DNA of 12,394 nucleotides from Stephanodiscus triporus (GCA_036939755.1 JALLAZ010002249.1:1-12394), one strand, 5' to 3'. Shown: positions 1 through 7,484, counted from the first letter of the stretch. Translations and numbers: made by a program. The notes: generated by a model not told the origin, from the sequence alone.

Positions 1-653
1 ATTAGGATGGCGAGGAATCATCATGCCATCTATAAAAACCGGAAAACACAAGCACGACATGTCGACACGATGCGCCATGCCTTTAAATAGCTAATAAATA
101 GTAAAAACAAACACATACTCTACCGCATAGCTGTTGGCTGATTGTTGAATGCGGCGGCGCCAGGGGGGGGGGCACCATGATGGCCGTGGGACGACAGCGG
201 CCGCCATGGTTGGGGTGTGTTTTTTAGCTAGCTTACGCCTAGCTAATCGCATGTCAGATGTCCCACAACACAACCCCAAAACCACCCCAAAACCACCCGC
301 TGTTCCACCTCATATCTCCATCAATAATGGCCAGATGGTGACGTTTGAAGTACTCATCCTATGCGCATGCATGGCCGGAAGACCTCTGCGCCATAATAGC
401 CGACAGATCTATCATATTACAGTCAGTAGGCCTGGGTGAATCGTCAGAATCAGAAACCATGGTCGCGTTGTGTTTGTGGGCTATCTACTGTACTTCTACG
501 TAGATTAAAAGTGACATAGAGAGTCCGCCTACGATACCATCCTAAAATAGATATATAATAATGGTATCTACATCCGGGATTTATGATGTACTACTCCTAT
601 TAACTACTCTATTATGGCTACGATTTGGGGGAAAATCATAAGGACAACAAGAC
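1..653. other. Spacer without a recognisable gene
   Basis: No reading frame here looks like a protein. The longest open stretches are under 100 codons, overlap one another on opposite strands and have no recognisable motif. Visible sequence features are a run of ten G at 163-172, a short direct repeat (CCCAAAACCAC, twice around 273-296), and an 8-bp inverted repeat (GATACCAT at 533-540, ATGGTATC at 561-568) with a 20-nt AT-rich loop. None of these can be tied to a function. Confidence 0.6.
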
Positions 654-658
654 AAAAA
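654..658 (-). terminator. Pol III poly-T terminator of tRNA-Thr
   Basis: Five A on the plus strand read as TTTTT on the tRNA strand, 12 nt past the discriminator base. A run of four or more T is the usual RNA polymerase III termination signal. Confidence 0.75.
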
Positions 659-670
659 GGAATGGATCGC

Positions 671-744
671 AGCCCTAACGCGGAGTCGAACCACGGACCT
701 CTTCATTACTAATGAAGTGCTCTAACCAACTGAGCTATTAGGGC
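671..744 (-). tRNA. tRNA-Thr (anticodon AGT)
   Basis: Read on the minus strand this folds as a complete cloverleaf. The acceptor stem GCCCTAA pairs perfectly with TTAGGGC. The D arm is GCTC/GAGC, and the anticodon stem CTTCA/TGAAG closes the 7-nt loop TTAGTAA. The T arm CGTGG/CCGCG has one G-U pair and the loop TTCGACT. Loop positions 34-36 are AGT, giving tRNA-Thr; A34 is expected to be edited to inosine so that ACU and ACC are both read. The internal Pol III promoter elements match consensus: the A box TAGCTCAGTTGG and the B box GGTTCGACTCC. There is no intron, and CCA is not encoded, as usual in nuclear eukaryotic tRNA genes. The discriminator base is T. The gene diverges from the plus-strand gene at 833, with 88 bp between them. 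Confidence 0.96.
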
Positions 745-832
745 GCCCAGACTCGATGCGCACAAACTAAAAATATAAAGCGTTATTTAAGACATATCTC
801 TTTCTTTACTGCCTGCCCAAGCCTCGACATTT

Positions 833-2065
833 ATGACGACGACGACTACGACGAGCGCCCACGCCATGGCGGGCATCGTGGGGACGATATGCCGCCGCCT
901 CTCCGGGTCGTTCCTCCTCGCCGTCGTCGTCGCGTTGTCGCATCATCATCCGCCCCCCGCCGTCGTCGGCCTGGTCATCGTCCCGCCAATCCGCGGTAGT
1001 AGCGCCGCCGCATCCCGTCGTCCTTCTTCTTCTTCTTCTTCGTCTTCGCCGACGTCGACGACGTCGACGTCGTCGTCGTCGCTCCGCGCGCTCCGATGGC
1101 CGACGCTCGACGGACTCCTTCCCTGGCCGCCGGTCCGTCGCGCCGATGACGACGACGACGACGACGACGACGCTGCGGCGGGGGAAGAAGAACGAGAAAG
1201 GAACGGACTCGACCCGGAATACCCCTGGTCGTTCGAGGGTCGATTCGTCTTCCGACCGTCGCTCGTTCGCGTCGACGCCGACCCTCCCCCTCCCTCCTCG
1301 GCGGAGCTGCTATCGCTATTCGGGTACACCCTCGGCGGGACGGTGGTTCTGGAATACGACGTCTCGCCCGTGGGATCGTATCGCGAATACGTCATCATGG
1401 GGGGCATCGTCGGACTCGGTCGCGTCGACGTCGGGGGGGTAGGAGGGGGCGGCGACGACGGGGGTCGTCTGTTGTGCCTCGGGCAGTGGGGCACGGAACT
1501 TTACGTCTCGACGGACGTCGCCGAGGACGTATGTCGACGCGTGTGGGGCGTGCCCGCCCGGGTGGCGAAGATAGAGTTGGTGGAGGAAGGGCGCGACCTC
1601 GTCGACGGGACGGACGATGACCGGGACGACGACAACGACGATGGCGGGAAGGGTGGACGACGACGGAGGTTCGTACTCTCCGGATGGGGAAACGCTCGCA
1701 TATTGAACGACGACGACGTCGACGTCGATGTGACGACGACGACGGACGGGAGGAGGACGAGGACGAGGTGGGGGAACGTTCCCATATTCTGGACTCCCAC
1801 GATCAAGGCCCTATGGGCGCCGATATCGCTCCCCGGCGGGGGAGGGGGGAGGAAGAATACGTCATCGACAAGGCCGGGGGGGGAGGAGGGATTGCTTCCC
1901 CTGCACAGGCTAAGACTGTCGGCATCCGCCCTCGGGCTGAGGAGGTGTCGTCGAATACGACCACACGGCGTCCGAGGGGGGGGAGAGATTCCGCTCGGAT
2001 TCGCGTTGGTGGTCGATGACGTATTGATCGAGATCGGTGAGCGCTTCGCTTCCGGCAATCGTTGA
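833..2065 (+). CDS. NEOXANTHIN-DEFICIENT 1 (NXD1)-like protein, probable plastid or secretory targeting
   Basis: A single-exon frame of 410 codons ending in TGA. Residues 131-137 (PWSFEGR), 163-169 (FGYTLGG), 178-193 (SPVGSYREYVIMGGIV), 219-227 (WGTELYVST) and 237-246 (VWGVPARVAK) follow in order the conserved blocks I remember from plant NXD1 proteins (PW.F.GR, FGYTLGG, SPAG..DELV.IAGIV, WAAR.LVNS, VGLPSQVA). In tomato and Arabidopsis NXD1 is needed for neoxanthin to accumulate, but its biochemical activity is unknown; the acetoacetate-decarboxylase-like beta-barrel superfamily is a possible fold. In algae that make fucoxanthin, neoxanthin is a pathway intermediate, so a role in xanthophyll synthesis is plausible but inferred. 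The N-terminus has a hydrophobic segment (about residues 26-36 and 43-52), then Ser-rich (65-83) and Asp-rich (105-113) tracts, which fits a targeting presequence plus linker. The ATG at 866 (residue 12, GCCATGG) has a better start context than the one at 833 and could be the true start. The end (PLGFALVVDDVLIEIGER) looks conserved, while residues 255-375 are low complexity. Family assignment is from memory of motifs, not from a search. Confidence 0.7.
   Translation: MTTTTTTSAHAMAGIVGTICRRLSGSFLLAVVVALSHHHPPPAVVGLVIVPPIRGSSAAASRRPSSSSSSSSPTSTTSTSSSSLRALRWPTLDGLLPWPPVRRADDDDDDDDDAAAGEEERERNGLDPEYPWSFEGRFVFRPSLVRVDADPPPPSSAELLSLFGYTLGGTVVLEYDVSPVGSYREYVIMGGIVGLGRVDVGGVGGGGDDGGRLLCLGQWGTELYVSTDVAEDVCRRVWGVPARVAKIELVEEGRDLVDGTDDDRDDDNDDGGKGGRRRRFVLSGWGNARILNDDDVDVDVTTTTDGRRTRTRWGNVPIFWTPTIKALWAPISLPGGGGGRKNTSSTRPGGEEGLLPLHRLRLSASALGLRRCRRIRPHGVRGGGEIPLGFALVVDDVLIEIGERFASGNR
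1145..1171 (+). repeat. GAC/GAT trinucleotide tract coding poly-Asp
   Basis: One GAT followed by eight GAC codons, giving nine Asp in the linker between the N-terminal region and the conserved domain of the NXD1-like protein. A shorter TTC/TCG tract lies at about 1022-1080. These are likely slippage-prone microsatellites inside coding sequence. Confidence 0.85.
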
Positions 2066-2225
2066 TGATATAAGTATAAAATTGTGCACAAGTAAATACT
2101 TTATCACGTGCGTGCGAAGGCGTCATCGGCATAATGTAGACCTGTTGTTCATGAAACACTATACCTACTTGGATTAATCTGAATTGACTTCTCTAAACTT
2201 GCACGCCTATTGCGAATGGGATGAC

Positions 2226-2247
2226 GTATACCATATCACAGGTATAC
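2226..2247. repeat. Small hairpin between two convergent genes
   Basis: GTATACC and GGTATAC form a perfect 7-bp stem around an 8-nt loop. It lies in the 278-bp spacer between the stop codons of the NXD1-like and HMG-box genes, so it falls in or near both 3' ends. Whether it acts in 3'-end formation is unknown. Confidence 0.4.
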
Positions 2248-2343
2248 TCTCATCCCAAAAAGGCCGAAGCCGATCTACCGCTTCGGAACCCGCGAGCGAA
2301 AAGGTGGCCCATGAATTTTCGACAAGAGCACCAGAACGGGAAA

Positions 2344-4401
2344 TCATTCGCGGCGTTGTTTCTTCATCGTCGGGGATGCATCAGTCCAAACGACCGGGGG
2401 ATGCGATCGTCGTCCTCCGACCATCATCGCCGCCGGGGCCGATTTTTCGGCCATCAACGGAGGAACGGCACGGTGTATCGTTGGCAACGAGTGGTGAGGA
2501 GGAAGCTGCTGCCGCCGATGGAATTGGGGCGCTGGGGAGGCGGGGGAGGAGGAGGAGGAGGAGGAGGAGGAGGAGCCGATGAGACCCGACGACAGCATCG
2601 CAGCGCGCTCCGCGGCGTCCACCATTGACGGGTGGATCATGCTTGCGGAGACGAGGGACCAGAGTCCGTCCGTCCCGCCGCCGCCGCCGCCGTCGCCTCC
2701 TCCTTCTCCTCCTCCTCCTCCTCCCCCCCCCGCCCCCGTCTCCGACCTGGCCGACTCCGCGGCCACGACGGGGTAGGAGGCCGACGCGAGGAGCGCGCCG
2801 TTGCCGTCGTCGTCGGACGGCGAAAGCAGCCTCGCCACCGTCGCCCGCAGCGTCCTCTCCGCGTCGATCCGCCTCGCGAGCTCGCCCTCGAGCTCGCGCA
2901 CGCGCGATCGCAGCCTCTCGACCTCGAGCTTCCCCTCGAGCTCCAGCACGCGCCGGCGCAGCTCGACGTCGTCGACCACGACGAATCCTCCGCCGTCGGC
3001 GACGCCCCGCGCGGCGGCGGGCGCGGGATGACGATGCTGGCCGTGGTGGTGGGGATGGTTATTGGGATGGCGGTGGTGGTGGTGGTGGTACCAGCCGCCC
3101 ATCGTCCCGACGTGGGGGGGACGGTGGGAGGGGAGCGGCATCGGCATCTGCATCTGCATCTGCGGCTGCCGCGGATGCGGATGCGGATCGGAGTGATCGA
3201 CCGACACGGTGCGTAGGTCCGTCGGCCCGGAGGACGGCGGGGCGTGGGGGTGGTATCGATCGTCCCCCGACGACGTCGGGTCTGCGCGGTAGCACGGGGG
3301 GTGGAGGAGGAGGCCGCCGCCGCCGCCGCCGCCGATCGTCGTCGGGTGGAGGAGGGGGGGACGAGGAGGCGGGGGAGGGGGCGGCGGTGCCCTCGGATCT
3401 AGACAATGGGCGGCGGAGGATGCGGAGGAGGCGATCCCGACAATCCCCAGGGCGGCCTCGGCGAGCTTGGAGGATCTGCCGTCGTCCGAAGAACCGGGAC
3501 CGTCGTCCCTGTGCTCGTCCTCGTTCTTCCTCCTCCTCCCGCCGCCGGCGGCGGCGGCGGTGGCGGAGGAGGAGGGCGGGCCCTTCTTCTTCTTCCTCTT
3601 CTTCTCACCCCCCCCGGCGATCGGTGGGCTCCAACAGTCCTCCCTCGCGCCCTCCGTCTTCGTCGACGTCGTCTTCTTCGCCGTGGATGCCTCCGCCGTC
3701 GTCGTCGTCCCGCTCCCTCCCCGATCTAGGTACTCCCTCAATCGTCCCTGATATACCCTCCGTCCCTCCTCGGCCAAGTCGTCGAACACCGACCGCGCCA
3801 ATCCGTCGCACTTCTCCTTCCAGCTGGCGTTCATGACGCGCCCGAGCTCGACGAAGCTCATTGCGCCGTTCATCGCCGACTCGTTCGTCCGATGCGCCCT
3901 GTCGCGGTTGTCCCGGGGCAGGAGGTCGTCGACGAGCTCGGATCGGATGGCGTTCACGCGACGCTCGTTCTCCCCGTCGACGTCGTCGTCGTCGTCGTTT
4001 CGGGCCGCGGCGACGGGGGGGGCGGTCCCGGCGGGGGCGGGATCCCCCCCCTCCTCGTTCTTTTCCCGATCGTCCGGGGCGGCGGGGACGGGACGGCGGT
4101 CCCCCCCCTCCCCCTCCCCCCTCGCCCCCACCTCCCGATCCTCCAGTCCCGGCACCGCCCCGACTATCCTGATAATCGCGTCCCTGTCGACCCCGACGCC
4201 GTTGGATACGAATTGCAGCACCTTCCGTCGCTTGAAGCGGTAGAAGAGGTTGAAAGCCGACAACGGTCGCTTCGGCTTGGGCGGTAGTTTGGGCGCGAGA
4301 TGGTCGACGTATTTTGGTTTGGAGGAGGACGCCCTCGCCGATGCCGCCGACGCCGCCGCCGCCATCGCCGCGCCGATGCCGTCGATGTTCGTGTTGTTCA
4401 T
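2344..4401 (-). CDS. HMG-box DNA-binding protein with a split HMG box and long low-complexity tail
   Basis: One uninterrupted frame of 685 codons from ATG (4401-4399) to TGA (2346-2344). Residues 42-63 carry the opening of an HMG box (KPKRPLSAFNLFYRFKRRKV), with the basic PKRPLSA start and the aromatic helix 1. The expected second half (SFVELGRVMNASWKEK, then FDDLAEEGRRVYQGRLREYL) comes only at residues 182-225. The insert of about 118 residues includes an acidic stretch. I recall this split arrangement from other diatom HMG-box proteins. HMG-box proteins bind or bend DNA and work in chromatin or transcription, so a nuclear site is expected; a basic run KKRKKKK follows the box. Further on are Pro-, Gly-, His- (around a WYHHHHHRHP segment) and Met/Gln-rich tracts, a Leu/Arg/Glu heptad-like coiled coil at about residues 477-527, a Gly/Asp run and a poly-Ser run. 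The coiled coil suggests dimerisation. The specific target is unknown. Confidence 0.8.
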   Translation of the reverse strand: MNNTNIDGIGAAMAAAASAASARASSSKPKYVDHLAPKLPPKPKRPLSAFNLFYRFKRRKVLQFVSNGVGVDRDAIIRIVGAVPGLEDREVGARGEGEGGDRRPVPAAPDDREKNEEGGDPAPAGTAPPVAAARNDDDDDVDGENERRVNAIRSELVDDLLPRDNRDRAHRTNESAMNGAMSFVELGRVMNASWKEKCDGLARSVFDDLAEEGRRVYQGRLREYLDRGGSGTTTTAEASTAKKTTSTKTEGAREDCWSPPIAGGGEKKRKKKKGPPSSSATAAAAGGGRRRKNEDEHRDDGPGSSDDGRSSKLAEAALGIVGIASSASSAAHCLDPRAPPPPPPPPRPPLLHPTTIGGGGGGGLLLHPPCYRADPTSSGDDRYHPHAPPSSGPTDLRTVSVDHSDPHPHPRQPQMQMQMPMPLPSHRPPHVGTMGGWYHHHHHRHPNNHPHHHGQHRHPAPAAARGVADGGGFVVVDDVELRRRVLELEGKLEVERLRSRVRELEGELARRIDAERTLRATVARLLSPSDDDGNGALLASASYPVVAAESARSETGAGGGGGGGGEGGGDGGGGGGTDGLWSLVSASMIHPSMVDAAERAAMLSSGLIGSSSSSSSSSSPASPAPQFHRRQQLPPHHSLPTIHRAVPPLMAEKSAPAAMMVGGRRSHPPVVWTDASPTMKKQRRE
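2545..2574. repeat. (GGA)10 microsatellite coding poly-Ser on the minus strand
   Basis: Ten perfect GGA units on the plus strand read as TCC Ser codons in the HMG-box gene. A second repeat-rich zone with CCG and CCT units (about 2671-2738) codes the Gly/Asp-rich stretch just upstream in the protein. Both are expected to vary in length between alleles. Confidence 0.85.
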
Positions 4402-4969
4402 TTTTCGTTGACGGGGCCGCCTTCCGCTTTATTCTCTCTTATATTCTGCGGTTTTCTGGTGTTGGGAATTGGCGAAAAGTGACTGAAAAAATATAATGAA
4501 CGCACCACAATGACACGCGATTCAGGGGGATTGAAAATCTCTCTCCAACTCAAACTTGATTCCTCTGGGGGATGGGGGCGGGGGCAGATGATGAGTGGAG
4601 GAACGACAACGGCAGACTTCACTGCCGCACCTGCTTCTTGGGCCAAGAACTGTTCCCACGACTGTCTTCTACAAATTCCTACATGGAGAGGTCGGAGTAT
4701 CTGAGGCAAAACCAACGGCACACTTCACTCTTGCGAATTTCTCTCGCTCAAAAATAATATTTTCCTATCTCGCATTGAGATCAGGTATTCACGGAGGAGT
4801 TCCTAACATGTGTCATGTGCAGGCATGAGTGAGGTTGGGGGAATTTTGTGACTTTTGTAACCTGTGTAACTAAAGTGGCTTAGAAGATACATTTAGTGAA
4901 TAGATAAAATGGTGCTAATAAATGAATATTATGCCAAATGAAGCTCTATTGTGGTATGCTAACAATGCT
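4402..4969. other. Spacer with HMG-gene promoter side; no gene seen
   Basis: This lies upstream of the HMG-box gene and downstream of the decayed gene at 4970-6110. Open frames up to about 100 codons exist on both strands but overlap and show no motif. On the minus strand a TATATTTTTT sequence (4485-4494) about 90 bp before the HMG start could serve as a TATA-like element; this is weak. A 17-bp near-perfect direct repeat is listed separately. Confidence 0.5.
4607..4729. repeat. Pair of 17-bp direct repeats, 106 bp apart
   Basis: CAACGGCAGACTTCACT at 4607-4623 and CAACGGCACACTTCACT at 4713-4729 differ at one base. They lie in the spacer upstream of the HMG-box gene. They may be paired protein-binding sites or a chance or duplication remnant. 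Confidence 0.5.
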
Positions 4970-6110
4970 CTAATCGCTCTCTTCGCCTTCTGTCCTGGTG
5001 CTCACACGGCCTGGGTACGACGACATCGCTGGTCGTCCACTCATCCCGCCGCTGTATCTGCCACCGCCGCCTCCAAACATGTTCCGGCTCAGCTCCACGT
5101 CCCCAAAGCTCATGATCCCCATGTTCTTGGGGCCTGTAGTGAGAGTGTGGCTATCCTTCGCAACCTGAAGGGTCGATACGTACATTGAGTTGAACTGGCG
5201 GTGCCAGACTCCCTCGAAGGCGATGTGATTGTTCATCGGCACGCCATATCAGAAGGTGTCAGGGACCCCCGTGCATTCATTCTGAAGGTGGGTCACTTGA
5301 GGGACCAACCGGTAGCACTTCTTGACGGGGTGCACCCCATCGGCCTTCATGTGGTCCTGGGTACTGCAGTACCCATTGTACCGCCCAGAGTCCTTGGGGA
5401 TCTGCTGCGCTGTTGCTTGGACGGCGGTAAAAAGCTTCTCAGGGAGCTTTCACTCTACCCAAAGTGCGTTTCCCCCCTCGTTGAGGGTGATGTTGGCTCT
5501 CCTCGCTATTCGTGGGCTCACCGCCATCGTGAAAGACGACGTTGATGTAGTTCTTGGTCTCCTTCGACCAGGGGTTGACGGTGTACCCCTTCTTGCATGT
5601 CGTCAAGAAGTAGGAGGACGCGGACTTGCCTGAATGCTAACGATCTCTTCCCCCATCATCTTGGGGGCAGCCCTCTTTGCGGCGGGCTTATTGGTGATCT
5701 TGTCATCTTTGCCCATGGTGGATGGGTCTTCGTTCTCTTTGGCGGCGATGTTGTCGTCATTGTTGTCCTCCTTCTCCTCTGTGTTTTAGAGAGCAGACAG
5801 GACAAGGGCTTTGTAAGATAATCGATAAAATAACATAAAAATAACAAAATACTGCACCTCCTGCTGTGAGACGAGCACAGAAACCGGCAAAGTGCTCCTT
5901 GATTTCGAATGAGTGAGCGTATGTTCGGAAGTTGCGGTGGAAGTTGATGGGATCACGCTCGCGAAAGTGGGTGTGTTGCACCCTTTCAATGTATTGCGTG
6001 TCATTGGTTCTGGAGATATCAACCCTGCTGCTGTCATTGATAAGGGTTTGAAGTAATGCCTTATCATCTTTGCACCATGGCTTGATAGTAGGGGCATCAG
6101 CCTCTACCAT
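4970..6110 (-). pseudogene. Decayed spliced gene of unknown family
   Basis: Start ATG is at 6110-6108 and the final stop TAG at 4972-4970. Exon 1 (6110-5858) reads as a hydrophilic protein with segments such as VQHTHFRERDPINFHRNFR. An intron (5779-5857) removes an AT-rich insert and joins in phase to an acidic/Lys-rich linker (EEKEDNNDDN, then about 5776-5640). From about 5624 to 5530 the protein-like frame is shifted (SASSYFLTTCKKGYTVNPWS, then KETKNYINVVFHDGG). From about 5520 on it returns to the first frame (ANITLNEGGNALWVE) and runs to the end with a Gly-rich tail and EGEESD. Two TGA codons break it, at 5452-5450 and 5251-5249, and each could be a G-to-A change from TGG. So there are two compensating frameshifts and two stops over roughly 1 kb of otherwise coding-like sequence. 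I do not recognise the family. It has no transposase or other enzyme motif and looks like a member of a lineage-specific, perhaps multicopy, hypothetical family. Part of the damage could be assembly error. Confidence 0.65.
5779..5857 (-). other. Intron of the decayed gene
   Basis: 79 bp, AT-rich, from GAG|GTGCAG to ACACAG|AGGAG on the minus strand. Splicing replaces a frame that soon hits a stop with an acidic Lys/Asp/Asn-rich continuation, which is why it is called. Confidence 0.65.
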
Positions 6111-6356
6111 GATAAATTATGGAGGGCGCATGGGGAGGTGTCATTTTCCGTTAGTAGGGTGGTGTGGATGGTGTTGCTGCTTGGTTGTTGCGTGGTAGGA
6201 TAGAATGGCATTCGTGCGCGCCAGCCAGCCATCTTGCATGCCAGCCGAGCCAATGCGTCAGCCACGACTACGTATGTAGCATGATACTGACAAGTTTCTC
6301 CTGGAGGTTGCGGGAAAGCTGGCGGTTTCGCTACATCGAAAAAGGGTGATTGTTTT
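6111..6356. other. Upstream flank of the decayed gene; nothing recognised
   Basis: No coding signal beyond a short motif-free frame. The CCAGCC motif recurs several times around 6219-6249. This would have held the promoter of the gene at 4970-6110. Confidence 0.4.
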
Positions 6357-6440
6357 TGACTGATTTTTGGCAGAGATTTTTTTTACACAAATCCCTCGCA
6401 GATTCTGGTATCTCTCACTGATTTTTGTGTTAAAAAATCT
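6357..6440. repeat. AT-rich imperfect inverted repeat
   Basis: The segment 6374-6392 (AGATTTTTTTTACACAAAT) pairs with 6423-6440 (TTTTGTGTTAAAAAATCT), with a one-base gap and a few mismatches, around a loop of 30 nt. The motif ACTGATTTTT occurs directly at about 6359 and again at 6416. It adjoins the tandem and inverted repeats that follow, and together they form one repeat cluster. Confidence 0.55.
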
Positions 6441-6461
6441 TTGAGAGATGCTCGCAGATTC

Positions 6462-6516
6462 GCATATTTACACATCGATGGCATATTTACACATCTGTGG
6501 AATATTTACATAGGTG
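6462..6516. repeat. Three tandem copies of a ~19-bp ATATTTACA unit
   Basis: Units GCATATTTACACATCGATG (6462-6480), GCATATTTACACATCTGTGG (6481-6500) and a diverged AATATTTACATAGGTG (6501-6516) follow head to tail. The second and third also form the left arm of the 32-bp inverted repeat. Confidence 0.75.
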
Positions 6517-6604
6517 TCGAAGTTACACAACACAACGATACGTAATACTACAATTCATTCTGTTGTTTTTAATCGACACCTGTGTAAATATTCCACAGAT
6601 GTGT
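6489..6604. repeat. 32-bp inverted repeat, 31/32 matched, 52-bp loop
   Basis: Left arm 6489-6520 begins ACACATCTGTGG and ends AGGTGTCGA. Right arm 6573-6604 is its reverse complement with one mismatch (A to G). Pairing stops sharply at the outer edge and decays more slowly inward. The 116-bp unit may be a foldback or miniature inverted-repeat element or a hairpin-forming transcript. No transposase or clear target duplication is visible here. Confidence 0.8.
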
Positions 6605-6955
6605 TGTTACATACTCTCAAGGAGACACTCCAGAGCCAGGACCCCCCTCGTACACACAACGAGGACAACATCCACCTGACGGTGGGCCGCAATGACGAGA
6701 ACAAGATTGACGGCTGGGGGAAGGGGATTAGAAGAGATCATCACCGTCGAGGCATGGCAGGGCACGCGATGGCGGCGGTCGGCGGATCGGCCTCCTCCAT
6801 CCTCGACCCTAATTTTTCTCAGAGAGACCAACACCCAACCACACCACGATCACACAGCTCTCCGCCGCCCGCGCCGCCCCGCCTTTGGTGTTAATACTTT
6901 CCTTTATTGATGTTATTGTTTAGCTTTATTCATTTTCTAAGGAAGAGAATCAACA
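6605..6955. other. Upstream region of RPB11; no convincing gene
   Basis: A plus-strand frame through 6514-6894 is open and includes a protein-like patch (HNEDNIHLTVGRNDENKID at about 6655-6711). However, it starts inside the inverted repeat and ends in low-complexity Pro/Ser sequence, and no family is recognised. The last 60 bp before the RPB11 ATG are AT-rich and probably hold its promoter or 5' UTR. Confidence 0.45.
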
Positions 6956-7330
6956 ATGAACACGCCTGAATGTTCAGTGGCATTCATCTTTGATGACGAC
7001 CAAGAAAAAAATGAATATGCCACTGACATGAAGGTGTCAAATGCCGGGATGTTTACATTCAACAAAGAGGATCACACTGTCGGGAACCTCTTGCGCATGC
7101 AACTCCTTAGAGACCCGATGGTGAAATTTTCAGGCTACAAGTATCCACACCCCCTAGTACATAAAATCCTTCTTAAAATCCAAACAATGAGCTCTCAACA
7201 TCTCCCCATGGAGGCTCTGAGTGCGGCAATCAAGGATTTGAGCAATGAGACGGACCATCTTATCACTCAGGTGATGGAAGCAATTGACAAGTGGAAAAAG
7301 GAAAATGATACAGAAATGCTGGGGATGTAA
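6956..7330 (+). CDS. RPB11: RNA polymerase II subunit RPB11 (POLR2J family)
   Basis: A 124-codon single-exon gene, close to the usual RPB11 length of about 115-120. The signature of the RPB11/AC19/RpoL family is clear: residues 30-54 (AGMFTFNKEDHTVGNLLRMQ and the following LLRDP) followed by FSGYKYPHPLVHKILLKIQT at 58-77, then an amphipathic C-terminal helix. NKEDHT.GN and GYK.PHPL are the diagnostic blocks of the Pol II subunit rather than the Pol I/III paralogue AC19. RPB11 pairs with RPB3 to form the alpha-like heterodimer that nucleates Pol II assembly in the nucleus. The ATG at 6956 (CAACAATGAA) is preceded by AT-rich sequence. The gene ends in TAA and converges on the WDR82-like gene, with 154 bp between the stop codons. 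Confidence 0.95.
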   Translation: MNTPECSVAFIFDDDQEKNEYATDMKVSNAGMFTFNKEDHTVGNLLRMQLLRDPMVKFSGYKYPHPLVHKILLKIQTMSSQHLPMEALSAAIKDLSNETDHLITQVMEAIDKWKKENDTEMLGM

Positions 7331-7484
7331 AGGCCAATGGAAAAATGTCGCCACGGTTGAACTATTAACAAATATATAACAAATGAGCACAGGCACATTG
7401 ATAATCCATTAAAGCAAACCTACAATACGGGGTATGGGGTATCTAGGGGAAAGCTAGAACACATGGAATCATTTATTAATTTTG

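Noticed and set aside
946..2091. Long minus-strand frames opposite the NXD1-like gene
   Set aside because: Composition is only Ser/Pro/Arg-rich antisense of Asp and Gly codons, while conserved blocks lie on the plus strand.
2625..3836. A 403-codon open frame on the plus strand, rich in Arg, Ser and Pro, opposite the HMG-box gene
   Set aside because: It is the antisense of GC-rich repeat codons; it has no motif, and the minus strand has a clear HMG box and coiled coil in the same place.
6514..6894. 126-codon plus-strand frame with a protein-like patch
   Set aside because: It starts within an inverted repeat, ends in low-complexity sequence and matches no family I know; it is not supported as a gene.
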